From assembly GCF_020171465.1 (NCBI RefSeq), contig NZ_JAIUZR010000001.1, positions 186,001 to 250,000 on the forward strand: a stretch of DNA of 64,000 nucleotides, written 5' to 3'. The stretch comes from Lutimonas saemankumensis. Lineage in GTDB: Bacteria; Bacteroidota; Bacteroidia; Flavobacteriales; Flavobacteriaceae. A program made the translations under genes and the position numbers. Of the stretch, positions 16,436 to 25,320 are shown piece after piece (positions within the stretch are counted from its first letter, which is position 1; each line of letters opens with the position of its first letter). The notes under the pieces are model-generated. The model was not told where the DNA came from and ran no database searches. It saw only the letters and a program-made list of their open reading frames with translations.

Positions 16436-16930
16436 TTATCGCTTCATTTCTATTATCTCCAGATTTTTTATCTCACTTTTTTCAATTTCAAAGCGCAATA
16501 GGGTTCTCACTTTATGAAGCCCATGTTTACCCGCTGCTCCCGGGTTCAAATGAAGGAGCCTAAGTTTTTTATCATACTGTACCTTTAGAATATGCGAATG
16601 CCCGCTGATAAAAATTTTAGGGGGATTTTTATAAATAGTTTCTTTTATTCTCGGACTGTATCTATTAGGATATCCACCTATATGGGTTATCCATACGCTT
16701 AGGCCCTCTATTTTAAATCTGTTGTCGAGTGGAAAAGTTGCTCTGATTTCTTTATCGTCAATATTTCCGTAGACTGCTCTTACCGGACAGATTTCCTGAA
16801 TCTTATCTGTAACAGCCAGCTTTCCTATATCCCCTGCATGCCACACTTCATCAACTTCTTTACAATAATTCAAAATTTTTTCATCTATGTAACCATGTGT
16901 ATCGGAAAGAAGTAAGATTTTCTGGCCCAA
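16436..16930 (-). CDS. Metallophosphoesterase, YfcE/MJ0936-type
   Basis: A calcineurin-like phosphoesterase with the motifs LLLSDTHGYID, WHAGDIG, VYGNID and SGHSH, which coordinate two metal ions. Such proteins hydrolyse phosphodiesters in vitro; the physiological substrate is unknown. The open frame runs to 17026, but the upstream part overlaps truA on the other strand. A TTG codon at 16930 gives MGQKILLLSDTHGY and a protein of 164 residues, the usual family size. It ends directly against the histidine-kinase stop codon (convergent). Confidence 0.87.
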   Translation of the reverse strand: MGQKILLLSDTHGYIDEKILNYCKEVDEVWHAGDIGKLAVTDKIQEICPVRAVYGNIDDKEIRATFPLDNRFKIEGLSVWITHIGGYPNRYSPRIKETIYKNPPKIFISGHSHILKVQYDKKLRLLHLNPGAAGKHGLHKVRTLLRFEIEKSEIKNLEIIEMKR

Positions 16931-16981
16931 AAGCGTATTGATTTTATTAATTATCTTTGTCAGGCGTAAAATTAACAGTTT

Positions 16982-17737
16982 TTGAGATACTTTATTGAAC
17001 TTTCTTATCACGGCAAAAACTATCATGGGTGGCAGATTCAGCCTAATGAAATTTCGGTTCAGGAAGTTATTGAAAAAGCTCTGTCCACATTATTGGGATC
17101 CGAAATAACGGTGATGGGATGTGGTCGTACGGATACCGGTGTGCACGCGGAACAATTCTATCTGCATTTCGATTTTGACGGAATTTTAGATAAAGATAAG
17201 TTAAAATATAAGTTGAATTCTTTTTTGCCAAAGGATATTGCTATTTTTCAGATCTTAAAGGTAAATCCAGAAGCTCATGCCAGATTTGACGCTGTTTCAA
17301 GGAGTTACACCTACAGGATCAGTCTAAATAAAAATGTCTTTACATCAGAATTGTCCATGAATTTGAATTTTCCTGATCTGAATGTGGCAAAAATGAATAA
17401 GGCATCAATGATCTTAATGGATCATACTGATTTTAAGTGTTTTTCAAGGACTAAAACTGATGTTAAAACCTATGAATGCACCATCACTGAGGCATTTTGG
17501 GAACAAAAAGGGGATGATTTGAATTTTTATATTAGTGCAAATCGTTTTTTAAGAAATATGGTAAGAGCTATTGTAGGAACCTTACTCGAAATAGGAAAAG
17601 GTAAAATGACCTTAAAGGAATTTAAAGAGGTAATTGAATCAAGAGACAGGTCGAGGGCAGGTGCCTCTGCCAAAGCAAAGGGTTTGTTTTTGACAAGTGT
17701 TAAGTATCCTGAAAGTGTATTTTTACGTGAATTGTGA
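16982..17737 (+). CDS. truA: tRNA pseudouridine(38-40) synthase
   Basis: TruA converts uridines 38-40 of the anticodon stem to pseudouridine. The 251-residue protein starts at a TTG codon (RYFIELSYHGKNYHGWQ follows), has the catalytic Asp in CGRTDTGVHA (near residue 52), and carries the later FLRNMVRAIVG motif. The start codon is only 51 bp from the TTG proposed for the divergent phosphoesterase. A TATCTTTG box at 16952-16959 could be its -7 element. The stop codon overlaps or abuts the ABC-transporter start, so the two are co-transcribed. Confidence 0.95.
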   Translation: MRYFIELSYHGKNYHGWQIQPNEISVQEVIEKALSTLLGSEITVMGCGRTDTGVHAEQFYLHFDFDGILDKDKLKYKLNSFLPKDIAIFQILKVNPEAHARFDAVSRSYTYRISLNKNVFTSELSMNLNFPDLNVAKMNKASMILMDHTDFKCFSRTKTDVKTYECTITEAFWEQKGDDLNFYISANRFLRNMVRAIVGTLLEIGKGKMTLKEFKEVIESRDRSRAGASAKAKGLFLTSVKYPESVFLREL

Positions 17738-17742
17738 AGAAA

Positions 17743-19515
17743 ATGGAGGAAAATAAAAAAGTAATCGGAAAGGTATACGACGTGAAGCTTTTTACAAGGC
17801 TGATGGGCTATGCGAGAAGTTACAGGCTGCAGTTTGCGATCTCCGTAATGGCCGTACTTTCTGTGGCTTTATTTGCTGCCGTAAGACCGGTACTTTTGAA
17901 AACTATTATTGATGATTTCATTTTCTCAAAAAATGAAGAACAACTTGTTGTTTACATAGGTTTAATGGTACTTGTTCTTTGTTTTGAAGTCATATTCCAG
18001 TTTTTGTTTATTTACTTCGCCAATTGGTTGGGTCAGAGTATCATAAAGGATATGAGGGTGCAACTTTTTGAGCATCTTTTACGTTTCAAAATGAAGTATT
18101 TCAATACCTCAGCCGTTGGAAAATTAGTAACGCGAGTCGTATCAGATATTGAAACTATTGCAAGTGTATTCGGACAAGGACTTTTTATGATCATATCTGA
18201 CCTTCTCAAGATGCTCGTAGTAGCTTTGGTAATGCTTTACATGAACTGGAAGCTGGCCCTGATTGTATTTGCCATCTTACCGTTGCTGATTTTTGCGACA
18301 AAGATATTTCAAAAAGCTATGAAGTCAGCTTTTCAGGAAGTAAGGACTGAAGTCGCCAATTTGAATAGTTTTGTTCAGGAGCGGATCACAGGTATGCGGA
18401 TTATACAGTTATTTTCAAGGGAGAAGATAGAATATGAAAAATTTAGAAGTATTAATGAAAAGCATAAAAGAGCCTGGATCAGGACGGTTTGGTATAATTC
18501 GATTTTTTTCCCGGTCGCAGAGATCCTTCCCTCCATAGCCATTGGCCTGGTAGTTTGGTATGGAGGCTTGAACGCAGCTACCAACAGTTCTGTTACAGCT
18601 GGCGAGATCATCAGTTTTATTATGATGAATAACATGTTGTTCCGACCCTTGAGACAGATCGCCGATAAGTTCAATACCCTTCAAATGGGAATGGTGGCTG
18701 CAGAACGAGTATTTAAAATTGTTGATGCGGAGGAGACTGAACTGGACAAGGGAGAGATCATGGTTGAGAATTTTAAAGGAAAGGTAAGTTTTGATAATGT
18801 GCATTTTAGCTATGTTCCCGGTGAGGAAGTGATCAAGGGAATTTCATTTGATGTAAAACCCGGGGAAACGGTAGCCATCGTTGGAGCAACAGGGGCGGGT
18901 AAGTCGACGATTATTAACTTATTGAATCGTTTTTACGAAATCGATACGGGATCTATAAAGATTGATGACGTAAAACTTTCTGATTATAACCTGCATGCAC
19001 TCAGGGCCCAGATTGCGGTAGTATTACAGGACGTATTTTTATTTTCTGACAGTATCTTCAACAATATAACTTTGAGAGACGATTCTATAAGTCGTGAAGC
19101 AGTAGAAGCTTCTGCGAAAATTATTGGGATTCATGATTTTATTATGTCCCTTCCGGGAGGATATGATTATAATGTTAAGGAAAGAGGTGTTATGCTTTCT
19201 GTGGGCCAAAGGCAATTAATAGCGTTCCTAAGAGCCTCGGTTAGTAAACCGGGTATTTTGATTCTTGATGAGGCCACCTCTTCGATTGACGCTCATTCAG
19301 AGAAGCTTATTCAGGATGCTACTGAAAAAATCACCAAAAACAGAACTTCGATCATTATTGCACACAGGCTGGCAACGATCCAGAAGGCCGATAAGATCAT
19401 TGTTATGGATCAGGGAAAAATTGTTGAACAGGGAACTCATACTGAGCTTCTGGAAAAGAAAGGGTATTACAGTAATTTGTACAATATCCAGTTTGCGCAG
19501 AAAAAAGCAAGCTAA
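17743..19515 (+). CDS. ABC transporter, fused permease and ATPase (MsbA/LmrA type)
   Basis: A 590-residue half-transporter. Residues 1-310 hold a six-helix exporter membrane domain. The nucleotide-binding domain has Walker A GATGAGKST near 382, a Q-loop (VLQDVFLFSD), a signature motif SVGQRQLIAFLRA with V in place of the usual G, and Walker B ILILDEATSSID. Homodimers of this type export lipids or drugs across the inner membrane; the substrate is not deducible. A GTG at 17734 overlapping the truA stop is an alternative start. It converges on cdaA with a 5-bp gap. Confidence 0.92.
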   Translation: MEENKKVIGKVYDVKLFTRLMGYARSYRLQFAISVMAVLSVALFAAVRPVLLKTIIDDFIFSKNEEQLVVYIGLMVLVLCFEVIFQFLFIYFANWLGQSIIKDMRVQLFEHLLRFKMKYFNTSAVGKLVTRVVSDIETIASVFGQGLFMIISDLLKMLVVALVMLYMNWKLALIVFAILPLLIFATKIFQKAMKSAFQEVRTEVANLNSFVQERITGMRIIQLFSREKIEYEKFRSINEKHKRAWIRTVWYNSIFFPVAEILPSIAIGLVVWYGGLNAATNSSVTAGEIISFIMMNNMLFRPLRQIADKFNTLQMGMVAAERVFKIVDAEETELDKGEIMVENFKGKVSFDNVHFSYVPGEEVIKGISFDVKPGETVAIVGATGAGKSTIINLLNRFYEIDTGSIKIDDVKLSDYNLHALRAQIAVVLQDVFLFSDSIFNNITLRDDSISREAVEASAKIIGIHDFIMSLPGGYDYNVKERGVMLSVGQRQLIAFLRASVSKPGILILDEATSSIDAHSEKLIQDATEKITKNRTSIIIAHRLATIQKADKIIVMDQGKIVEQGTHTELLEKKGYYSNLYNIQFAQKKAS

Positions 19516-19520
19516 TCAGC

Positions 19521-20306
19521 TTAATAATTCAAATCGTCTTTGATCAGTTCGGTTAATTCGGAAAAATCTTCGTAGAGAATGAAAGCTCCATTATTGATGT
19601 AAGAAACCTGCCCTGATTCTTCAGAAACTATAAGGGCAAGAGCATCTGTTCTTGTTGTGATGCCAAGACCGGCCCTGTGCCTCAATCCAAAATGAGCAGG
19701 AATTTCAATGGTATTCTCAATTGGAAGGATCACCCTTGTTGCCGTTATAATGTTGTTTTCAACGACGATAGCTCCGTCATGAAGAGGGCTGTTTTTATAA
19801 AATATACTTTTCAAAATTGGCTTGTTCACTTTTATTTCCATTTCATCCCCTGTCATTTTTACAAATTCAAGGCTATTGTTCCTTTTCAGTACAATCAGGG
19901 CCCCGGTTTTGATTTTTCCCATTTCTTCACAGAATCTGACGATTTCATCAATGTGATTATTGGCGGCTATTTCTGTTCTAAAAAACTTAAAATTCTTTAG
20001 AATACCTTTTTTAGAAGCAATATTGGTAGATCCAACCATTAAAAGGAACTTCCTTATCTCCTGCTGAAATACAATAATAAGGGCAATAAAACCTCCGCCC
20101 AAAAACTTACCCAGAATATCGCTGAGAAGTTCCATTTCCAGAGCCTGAGTGAGTTTCCATATTAAATAAATTATGGCAATTCCGATAAATATGTTGATGG
20201 CTGCGGTGCCTCTGATTAATCGAAATATATAAAAAAGTAAAACGGCAACTAAAACGATGTCAAGAATGTCTAAGAAGCTGATGTTTAAAAAAGTAATTTG
20301 ATCCAA
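19521..20306 (-). CDS. cdaA: Diadenylate cyclase CdaA
   Basis: CdaA makes cyclic di-AMP from two ATP. Three N-terminal membrane helices (about 12-30, 36-52 and 70-90) precede a DisA_N catalytic domain with the DGA motif at residues 177-179 and RHR at 209-211. The 261-residue length is typical. It is the last gene of a minus-strand operon LOG protein-folP-lipoprotein-cdaA, 28 bp after the lipoprotein gene. The usual Gram-positive partner CdaR is not present; the lipoprotein upstream is unrelated by eye. Confidence 0.95.
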   Translation of the reverse strand: MDQITFLNISFLDILDIVLVAVLLFYIFRLIRGTAAINIFIGIAIIYLIWKLTQALEMELLSDILGKFLGGGFIALIIVFQQEIRKFLLMVGSTNIASKKGILKNFKFFRTEIAANNHIDEIVRFCEEMGKIKTGALIVLKRNNSLEFVKMTGDEMEIKVNKPILKSIFYKNSPLHDGAIVVENNIITATRVILPIENTIEIPAHFGLRHRAGLGITTRTDALALIVSEESGQVSYINNGAFILYEDFSELTELIKDDLNY

Positions 20307-20334
20307 TCTGAGCTAGTTTTTGTAAATGTATGAA

Positions 20335-21021
20335 TTATTTTACAGTAAGTAAATACTCTGTTGAAGACGTGATTATTTCATTTTCATTTAAGTATGCCTT
20401 AAGGCTTAAATAATCCTCATAGACAGTTTCTCCACTGTAATTCAGTATTAAGAAAGCATCACTGTTTTCCTCTTTCTCGACAGAGGGAGAGGGCTCTATT
20501 CGTTTCAGAATTGCTCCTATTGAATCCCTGGAAATGATCTGATTGTTAATTTTTACCAATTTTTCCTGAAGCTGAATGATGACAATTTCATTTTTTATCG
20601 ATGACAGCTCCCGAGGAAAGGAATCTTTATCAATTATATTAAAGTTGGTTTCGGTAAAGGAGAACAGCGAAATTTTCTTTCCCGAAAGGTTGGCATAACT
20701 GAAATAGCTTTCCATATTTCCTTTTTTATGCATGGAGGGTTTGTTTTTGTCTTCCTGCATTTTTATAAGTAAGGGCACTATATCTTTCATTGGGAGCCTT
20801 TTGTCAATATGAAAGATCCAATGTGTATTGATGATTTTATTATTCTTGTTAAGCCTGGGAACAACACCGTTTTCCGTACTGTCTCTGAAGATCCAGATAC
20901 TTGAGTGGTTTTGAATTTCGGAAAGCCCGGGACTACTGATCTGAGGTAATTGGATTTCTTGTTTTTTACAACCGGAGAGTGCTGTCAAGAGTATTAGAAT
21001 TAGAACATTTTTTTTATTCAT
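20335..21021 (-). CDS. Lipoprotein of unknown function in the folP-cdaA operon
   Basis: A 228-residue protein with a lipoprotein signal peptide (NVLILILLTALSGCKK, lipidated Cys18). The rest is mixed alpha/beta with charged segments and no domain I recognise. It overlaps the end of folP by 8 bases and precedes cdaA by 28 bp, so all three are co-transcribed. A role in envelope sensing upstream of the membrane-bound cyclase is possible but speculative. Confidence 0.75.
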   Translation of the reverse strand: MNKKNVLILILLTALSGCKKQEIQLPQISSPGLSEIQNHSSIWIFRDSTENGVVPRLNKNNKIINTHWIFHIDKRLPMKDIVPLLIKMQEDKNKPSMHKKGNMESYFSYANLSGKKISLFSFTETNFNIIDKDSFPRELSSIKNEIVIIQLQEKLVKINNQIISRDSIGAILKRIEPSPSVEKEENSDAFLILNYSGETVYEDYLSLKAYLNENEIITSSTEYLLTVK

Positions 21022-21856
21022 GGGGTATTTGGGAATCTTTCATTTTTTGAATTATTTCAACGGCCTCAACCGCTTCTTTGATGTCATGGACCCTTAAAAT
21101 ATGGGCTCCTTTCAAAAGCGCGATGGTATTTGCAACTGTGGTGGCATTTAAAGCTTTTTCCGGATCAATTTCAAGTAATCTATAAAGCATTGATTTTCGT
21201 GATATACCGGTCAGGATTGGTAGGTTTAGGGTTTTCAAAAAGTCAAGTTTACCTAAAAGCTCATAATTCTGCTGAAGGTTCTTGCTGAACCCAAATCCCG
21301 GATCAATGATCAGGTCATTAACTCCCATTTGGCGTAGTTCAAAAACTTTTTCAGAAAAATAAAAAATCATTTCCTTAACCAGGTTTTTATAAGTGCTATG
21401 CTGCTGCATGGTCTGGGGAGATCCTTTCATGTGCATCAGTACATAAGGTACCTGAAGCTGAGCAATCGTCGGAAACATTTCCATGTCTAGTCCGCCTCCT
21501 GATATATCATTGACCATGCATGCTCCGTTTATTACCGCTTCACGGGCGACATGACTGCGAAAGGTATCGACTGAGACTCTGATTTCAGGAAATTCTTTAA
21601 TGACAGCTTTTAGGGGCCCTATGAGCCTTTTTAATTCCTCTTCCCCTGATATGTTTTTGGCATTAGGTCTGGATGAGTAGGCTCCCAGGTCTATAAAATC
21701 GGCACCTTCCACACTCATTTTCTCAACCTGCTTCAGTATGGCCTTTTCGTTTCTGTATTTACCTCCGTCATAAAAGGAGTCAGGCGTAAGGTTCAGGATC
21801 CCCATGACCTTTGGCCGGCTTAGATCGATTAATTCACCTTTACAATTGATATACAT
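21014..21856 (-). CDS. folP: Dihydropteroate synthase
   Basis: FolP joins p-aminobenzoate to dihydropterin pyrophosphate in folate synthesis and is the sulfonamide target. The 280-residue protein has MGILNLTPDSFYDGG near the N-terminus, the DLGAYSSRPNA loop, VNDISGG, and the DPGFGFSKN and GISRKS motifs of the pterin pocket. The order of motifs and the length are standard. It lies 12 bp after the LOG gene in the same operon. Confidence 0.97.
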   Translation of the reverse strand: MYINCKGELIDLSRPKVMGILNLTPDSFYDGGKYRNEKAILKQVEKMSVEGADFIDLGAYSSRPNAKNISGEEELKRLIGPLKAVIKEFPEIRVSVDTFRSHVAREAVINGACMVNDISGGGLDMEMFPTIAQLQVPYVLMHMKGSPQTMQQHSTYKNLVKEMIFYFSEKVFELRQMGVNDLIIDPGFGFSKNLQQNYELLGKLDFLKTLNLPILTGISRKSMLYRLLEIDPEKALNATTVANTIALLKGAHILRVHDIKEAVEAVEIIQKMKDSQIPHE

Positions 21857-21868
21857 AGTAAAATAACT

Positions 21869-22453
21869 TTACCTGCTGGCTACCTTATTAATTACTTCGG
21901 CGACTTTTGGCGCCTGGTATGCCTGCATTTTCTTTATTAATTCTTCAACATTGTCGCTGATGATGATCATATCGCGATTTTCTTTTTTTAAGAAGCCTTC
22001 TTCCACCATGTGTTCTAACTGGAGCAAGGTATGTTTGAAAAAATTATTGGTATTCAATATTCCGATCGCCTTTCTTTCAATTCCGAGCTGGCCCAGGGTC
22101 AGAGCCTCAAAAATCTCATCCAGGGTACCAAAACCACCCGGCAAGGCAATATATCCATCCACTAATTTACTGATCCGTACTTTTCTTTTTGACATTTTTC
22201 GAGTGACGATCATCTGAGAAATTTTGGTGTGAGCTACTTCCTCATGTTTTAACAAACCGGGAATAACACCAATGACTTCGGCATTGTTCCTGATCATGGT
22301 GTCTGCAAGCACACCCATAATGCCAATTTTACCTCCTCCATAAACCAGGCCGATCCCTTCTTTAGAAAAACATTCACCCAATTCTACTGCGGCCTCCGCA
22401 TAATCTTTTTTAAAGCCTTTACTCGAGCCGCAAAAAACAGCAATTCTATTCAT
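21869..22453 (-). CDS. LOG family protein (TIGR00730), nucleoside 5'-monophosphate phosphoribohydrolase
   Basis: A 194-residue Rossmann-fold protein with the family signature PGGFGTLDEIFE at residues 105-116 and the YGGGKIGIMG loop at 38-47. Characterised members release the base from cytokinin riboside monophosphates or AMP. In non-plant-associated bacteria the role is probably nucleotide salvage or housekeeping. It is the first gene of the operon with folP, a lipoprotein gene and cdaA. Confidence 0.9.
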   Translation of the reverse strand: MNRIAVFCGSSKGFKKDYAEAAVELGECFSKEGIGLVYGGGKIGIMGVLADTMIRNNAEVIGVIPGLLKHEEVAHTKISQMIVTRKMSKRKVRISKLVDGYIALPGGFGTLDEIFEALTLGQLGIERKAIGILNTNNFFKHTLLQLEHMVEEGFLKKENRDMIIISDNVEELIKKMQAYQAPKVAEVINKVASR

Positions 22454-22570
22454 TTTACAGGGATTTTAAGGATATATATTTTGTAAAAATAAGGAAACCG
22501 AAGATATTATATCATTAGATTTTTATAAATTCGTTTCCATATTAATTTAATACTTCTGATTTCAAAATAC

Positions 22571-23107
22571 ATGCAGAATACGTCCAAGCAATATGATGAA
22601 GTGACGTCAAGATGTCGCTCACTTTTCATAAACAAAATGAGTGATTATGGAAGCGCCTGGAGAATACTGAGACTTCCATCGTTAACGGATCAGATTTTTA
22701 TAAAAGCACAACGCATACGTCAGTTACAGGAAAATAAAACCAGGAAAGTAGATGAAGGAGAAGCGCCCGAATTTATTGGCATCATCAATTATTCGATCAT
22801 GGCTCTGATTCAGTTGGAGGAGGGGGTTGCTGAGCAACCGGATATCGATGTGGATAAAGCAACTGAACTTTATGACAAACATATTGCTCAGACCAAGGCA
22901 TTGATGGAAAATAAGAATCACGACTACGGAGAGGCATGGAGAGACATGCGTATCAGTTCGCTTACTGATTTGATTCTTCAGAAGTTACTCAGAGTCAAGC
23001 AAATTGAAGATAACGAAGGTAAAACGATTGTATCCGAAGGAATCGATGCCAATTACCAGGATATGATCAATTATGCCATTTTTGCTTTGATACTCATGGA
23101 TGAATAA
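22571..23107 (+). CDS. DUF1599 protein with internal duplication
   Basis: A 178-residue protein made of two related halves. The pattern DYGSAWRILRLPSLTDQI with FIKAQRIRQLQ (about residues 24-55) returns as DYGEAWRDMRISSLTDLI with LQKLLRVKQIE (about 115-145). Each half ends in an INYxIxALI segment. DUF1599 has been linked to nucleotide-modification domains, but the function is not established. It is the first gene of an operon with BT_3928 and crcB, divergent from the LOG gene. Confidence 0.85.
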   Translation: MQNTSKQYDEVTSRCRSLFINKMSDYGSAWRILRLPSLTDQIFIKAQRIRQLQENKTRKVDEGEAPEFIGIINYSIMALIQLEEGVAEQPDIDVDKATELYDKHIAQTKALMENKNHDYGEAWRDMRISSLTDLILQKLLRVKQIEDNEGKTIVSEGIDANYQDMINYAIFALILMDE

Positions 23108-23119
23108 TTCGATGCCTTT

Positions 23120-24220
23120 ATGAATATACTTACCCAAATTATAAGACTTTTAGTTTCAGTTACCTTTATTTTCTCCGGATTCGTCAAATTGGTTGACCCC
23201 TTGGGTTCAGCCTATAAATTTGAAGAATATTTTGGAGCGGATGTGCTTAATCTCGAGTTTTTAAGCCCGTTTGCACTGGAGTTTTCCATCTTGCTGATTT
23301 TAGCCGAAATTATGCTTGGGGTAATGCTGTTGGTTGGGTTCAAGGCAAAGTTAACGGTTTGGAGTTTGTTCGGAATATCCTTGATATTTCTATTTTTAAC
23401 CTGGTATTCAGCTTATTACGACAAGGTGACGGACTGTGGTTGTTTTGGAGATGCTATAACACTCACGCCCTGGGAAACTTTTTACAAGAATATCATTCTT
23501 ATAGTTTTGGTGATCTATTTGCTGATCAGGGTGTATGATATTCAATCCCTTTTCTCTGATATTTTTGCAAAGCGGGCCAGTTTGATTTCTTTAGTGGTTT
23601 TTGTGGGAATCATCGCTTATGTATTAAGATATCTACCTATTATTGATTTCAGGGCCTACGCCGTTGGGAAGAACATTCCGGAAGGCATGATAATTCCTGA
23701 AGATGCCGAGAAACCTGTTTTTGAAGACACCTGGGTCTACAATGTGGACGGAGAGGACAGAGTCTTTACTACGGAAGAAAAACCTTGGAATATTGAAGGA
23801 GCAACATTTGTTGACCGAAAGACCAGGACATTAAAAGAGGGTTATGTTCCGCCAATACATGATTTCACCATGGAACGGGATGGTGAGGACCTTACGGAGC
23901 AACTCATGCAAAAGGAGAAGCTGATGCTTATAGTGGCTTATAACCTTAGGAAATCAAATGAAGATGGTTTAAAGAAAATCAAATCCCTGTCGGACAGAGC
24001 AATGGAAAAAGGATTTAGCGTATATTGTTTTTCCGCATCGACGCTGGATGAATATGAGGTAATAAAGAACAAATTTCAATTGGATTTTGACCTCTTGTTT
24101 TGCGATGAGACAACTTTGAAGACGATAGTAAGGTCAAATCCCGGAATTGTTACTCTGAATAAAGGTACCATTACAGGAAAATGGTCTTGGAGACAAGCAG
24201 AGCGTGTAACTTTAGATTAG
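23120..24220 (+). CDS. BT_3928 family protein, DoxX/MauE-like membrane domain
   Basis: A 366-residue protein. The first 180 residues hold four to five membrane helices of the DoxX/MauE type, beginning LLVSVTFIFSGFVKLVDPLG and containing the DCGCFGDAI motif before the third helix. The C-terminal part (about 235-366) has a thioredoxin-like alternating pattern but no CxxC. The family is conserved in Bacteroidota next to DUF1599 and folP, as here; its function is unknown. It follows DUF1599 by 12 bp. Confidence 0.85.
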   Translation: MNILTQIIRLLVSVTFIFSGFVKLVDPLGSAYKFEEYFGADVLNLEFLSPFALEFSILLILAEIMLGVMLLVGFKAKLTVWSLFGISLIFLFLTWYSAYYDKVTDCGCFGDAITLTPWETFYKNIILIVLVIYLLIRVYDIQSLFSDIFAKRASLISLVVFVGIIAYVLRYLPIIDFRAYAVGKNIPEGMIIPEDAEKPVFEDTWVYNVDGEDRVFTTEEKPWNIEGATFVDRKTRTLKEGYVPPIHDFTMERDGEDLTEQLMQKEKLMLIVAYNLRKSNEDGLKKIKSLSDRAMEKGFSVYCFSASTLDEYEVIKNKFQLDFDLLFCDETTLKTIVRSNPGIVTLNKGTITGKWSWRQAERVTLD

Positions 24221-24226
24221 ATTGTA

Positions 24227-24598
24227 ATGAAACAGGTATTGTTAGTGTTTATTGGTGGGGGACTGGGCAGTGTTGCACGTTATCTGATCAGTTTAAAGCT
24301 CAACAACTTTGAAAATGCCATACCCTATGGTACGCTTTTAGCCAATATACTGGGAAGCCTTTTGATTGGAATAATTTTTGGATACTCTGCAAAAAGCGGA
24401 TATTTAAACGAAAACCACTCACTTTTTCTGGCAACGGGTTTCTGCGGAGGGTTTACAACCTTCTCTACTTTTGCCTATGAAAATCATGTTTACATCAAAG
24501 GGGGAGATTATTTTGGTATGCTGCCCTATTTGATAGCCACTTTTATACTAGCCATATCAGCCGTATTTTTGGGGATGTACGCTTCTAAACTTCTTTAA
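24227..24598 (+). CDS. crcB: Fluoride channel Fluc/CrcB
   Basis: A 123-residue protein with four membrane helices. The family motifs GGGLGSVARYL (10-20), GTLLANILGS (37-46) and GGFTTFSTF (about 74-82) are present; dual-topology dimers export fluoride. It starts 6 bp after the BT_3928 gene, so no separate fluoride riboswitch is expected, and none is seen. Its last 4 bases overlap the end of the DUF1684 gene on the other strand. Confidence 0.95.
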   Translation: MKQVLLVFIGGGLGSVARYLISLKLNNFENAIPYGTLLANILGSLLIGIIFGYSAKSGYLNENHSLFLATGFCGGFTTFSTFAYENHVYIKGGDYFGMLPYLIATFILAISAVFLGMYASKLL

Positions 24599-25200
24599 TG
24601 ACCCTTAAAAGATTTTACTCCGGCCTGTACTTTAATATCGAGATGATTATTTTTTGGGGGAACAGGACATGAGTATTTGCTGTTGTATGCACAATAGGGA
24701 TTGTAAGCCTGATTAAAATCTATTTCAATAGTCTTTCCCTCGGGAAGATTGAGGTCTAAATACCGACCACCACCATAAGACCCGGCTCCGTTTGTAAGAT
24801 CTGTAAAGGGCAGAAACAGGTAATCTTCATATTCCGGAGTGAGCATTAATTTTTCATTTTGATAGATTTCAAGGCTATGCTGTTTTCCTTTTAGTTCAAA
24901 TTTTGCCGTTGCGTACAGGCGATATACAGGAAGCCTGTCTGTTGTTGTTTTCATTTTGAACGGTTTACTGTCTTTATGGAGAGTCAGTGAAGCAGTAACT
25001 ATATATGTGCTATCAATAGGATAGAATTCCAGAGATTCAAAATTGGCGAAATCCTCTTCGGTAAGAGGAGATTCTTCCTTGCTTGAAAATTCTTTGTTCA
25101 GTTTATGCTGGAATTTCTTTGCATTTTTAAATTTGTTTGTTTCCTGAGAAAAAGCCAGAGAGAATATGAAAAAGGAAATAAGAAATAAAATATTCTTCAT
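24595..25200 (-). CDS. DUF1684 domain-containing secreted protein
   Basis: From ATG 25200 this is 201 residues with a signal peptide (MKNILFLISFFIFSLAFSQ). The DUF1684 signature is the C-terminal INFNQAYNPYCAYN-like segment (here IDFNQAYNPYCAYNSKYSC) with a following CPVPP. The family is widespread and its role is unknown. The open frame extends to 25248, but the extra 16 residues lack signal-peptide character. Confidence 0.87.
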   Translation of the reverse strand: MKNILFLISFFIFSLAFSQETNKFKNAKKFQHKLNKEFSSKEESPLTEEDFANFESLEFYPIDSTYIVTASLTLHKDSKPFKMKTTTDRLPVYRLYATAKFELKGKQHSLEIYQNEKLMLTPEYEDYLFLPFTDLTNGAGSYGGGRYLDLNLPEGKTIEIDFNQAYNPYCAYNSKYSCPVPPKNNHLDIKVQAGVKSFKGH

Positions 25201-25320
25201 GGATGTATTTTTAAACCAAATATACCTATAAAAATCTGAAGATATCAAGTTCTTATTCCTTTATAGAGACATTCAATTAAAATAGATTTTGAGAGTGTTT
25301 AGAAAGCATATCTTTACAAA

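Noticed and set aside
18910-19280. Degenerate ABC signature in the exporter as evidence for an inactive ATPase
   Set aside because: Walker A, Q-loop and Walker B are intact and only the LSGGQ position reads SVGQ, a substitution pattern found in active exporters.
24190-24230. Fluoride riboswitch before crcB
   Set aside because: crcB begins 6 bp after the BT_3928 stop and no leader space exists.
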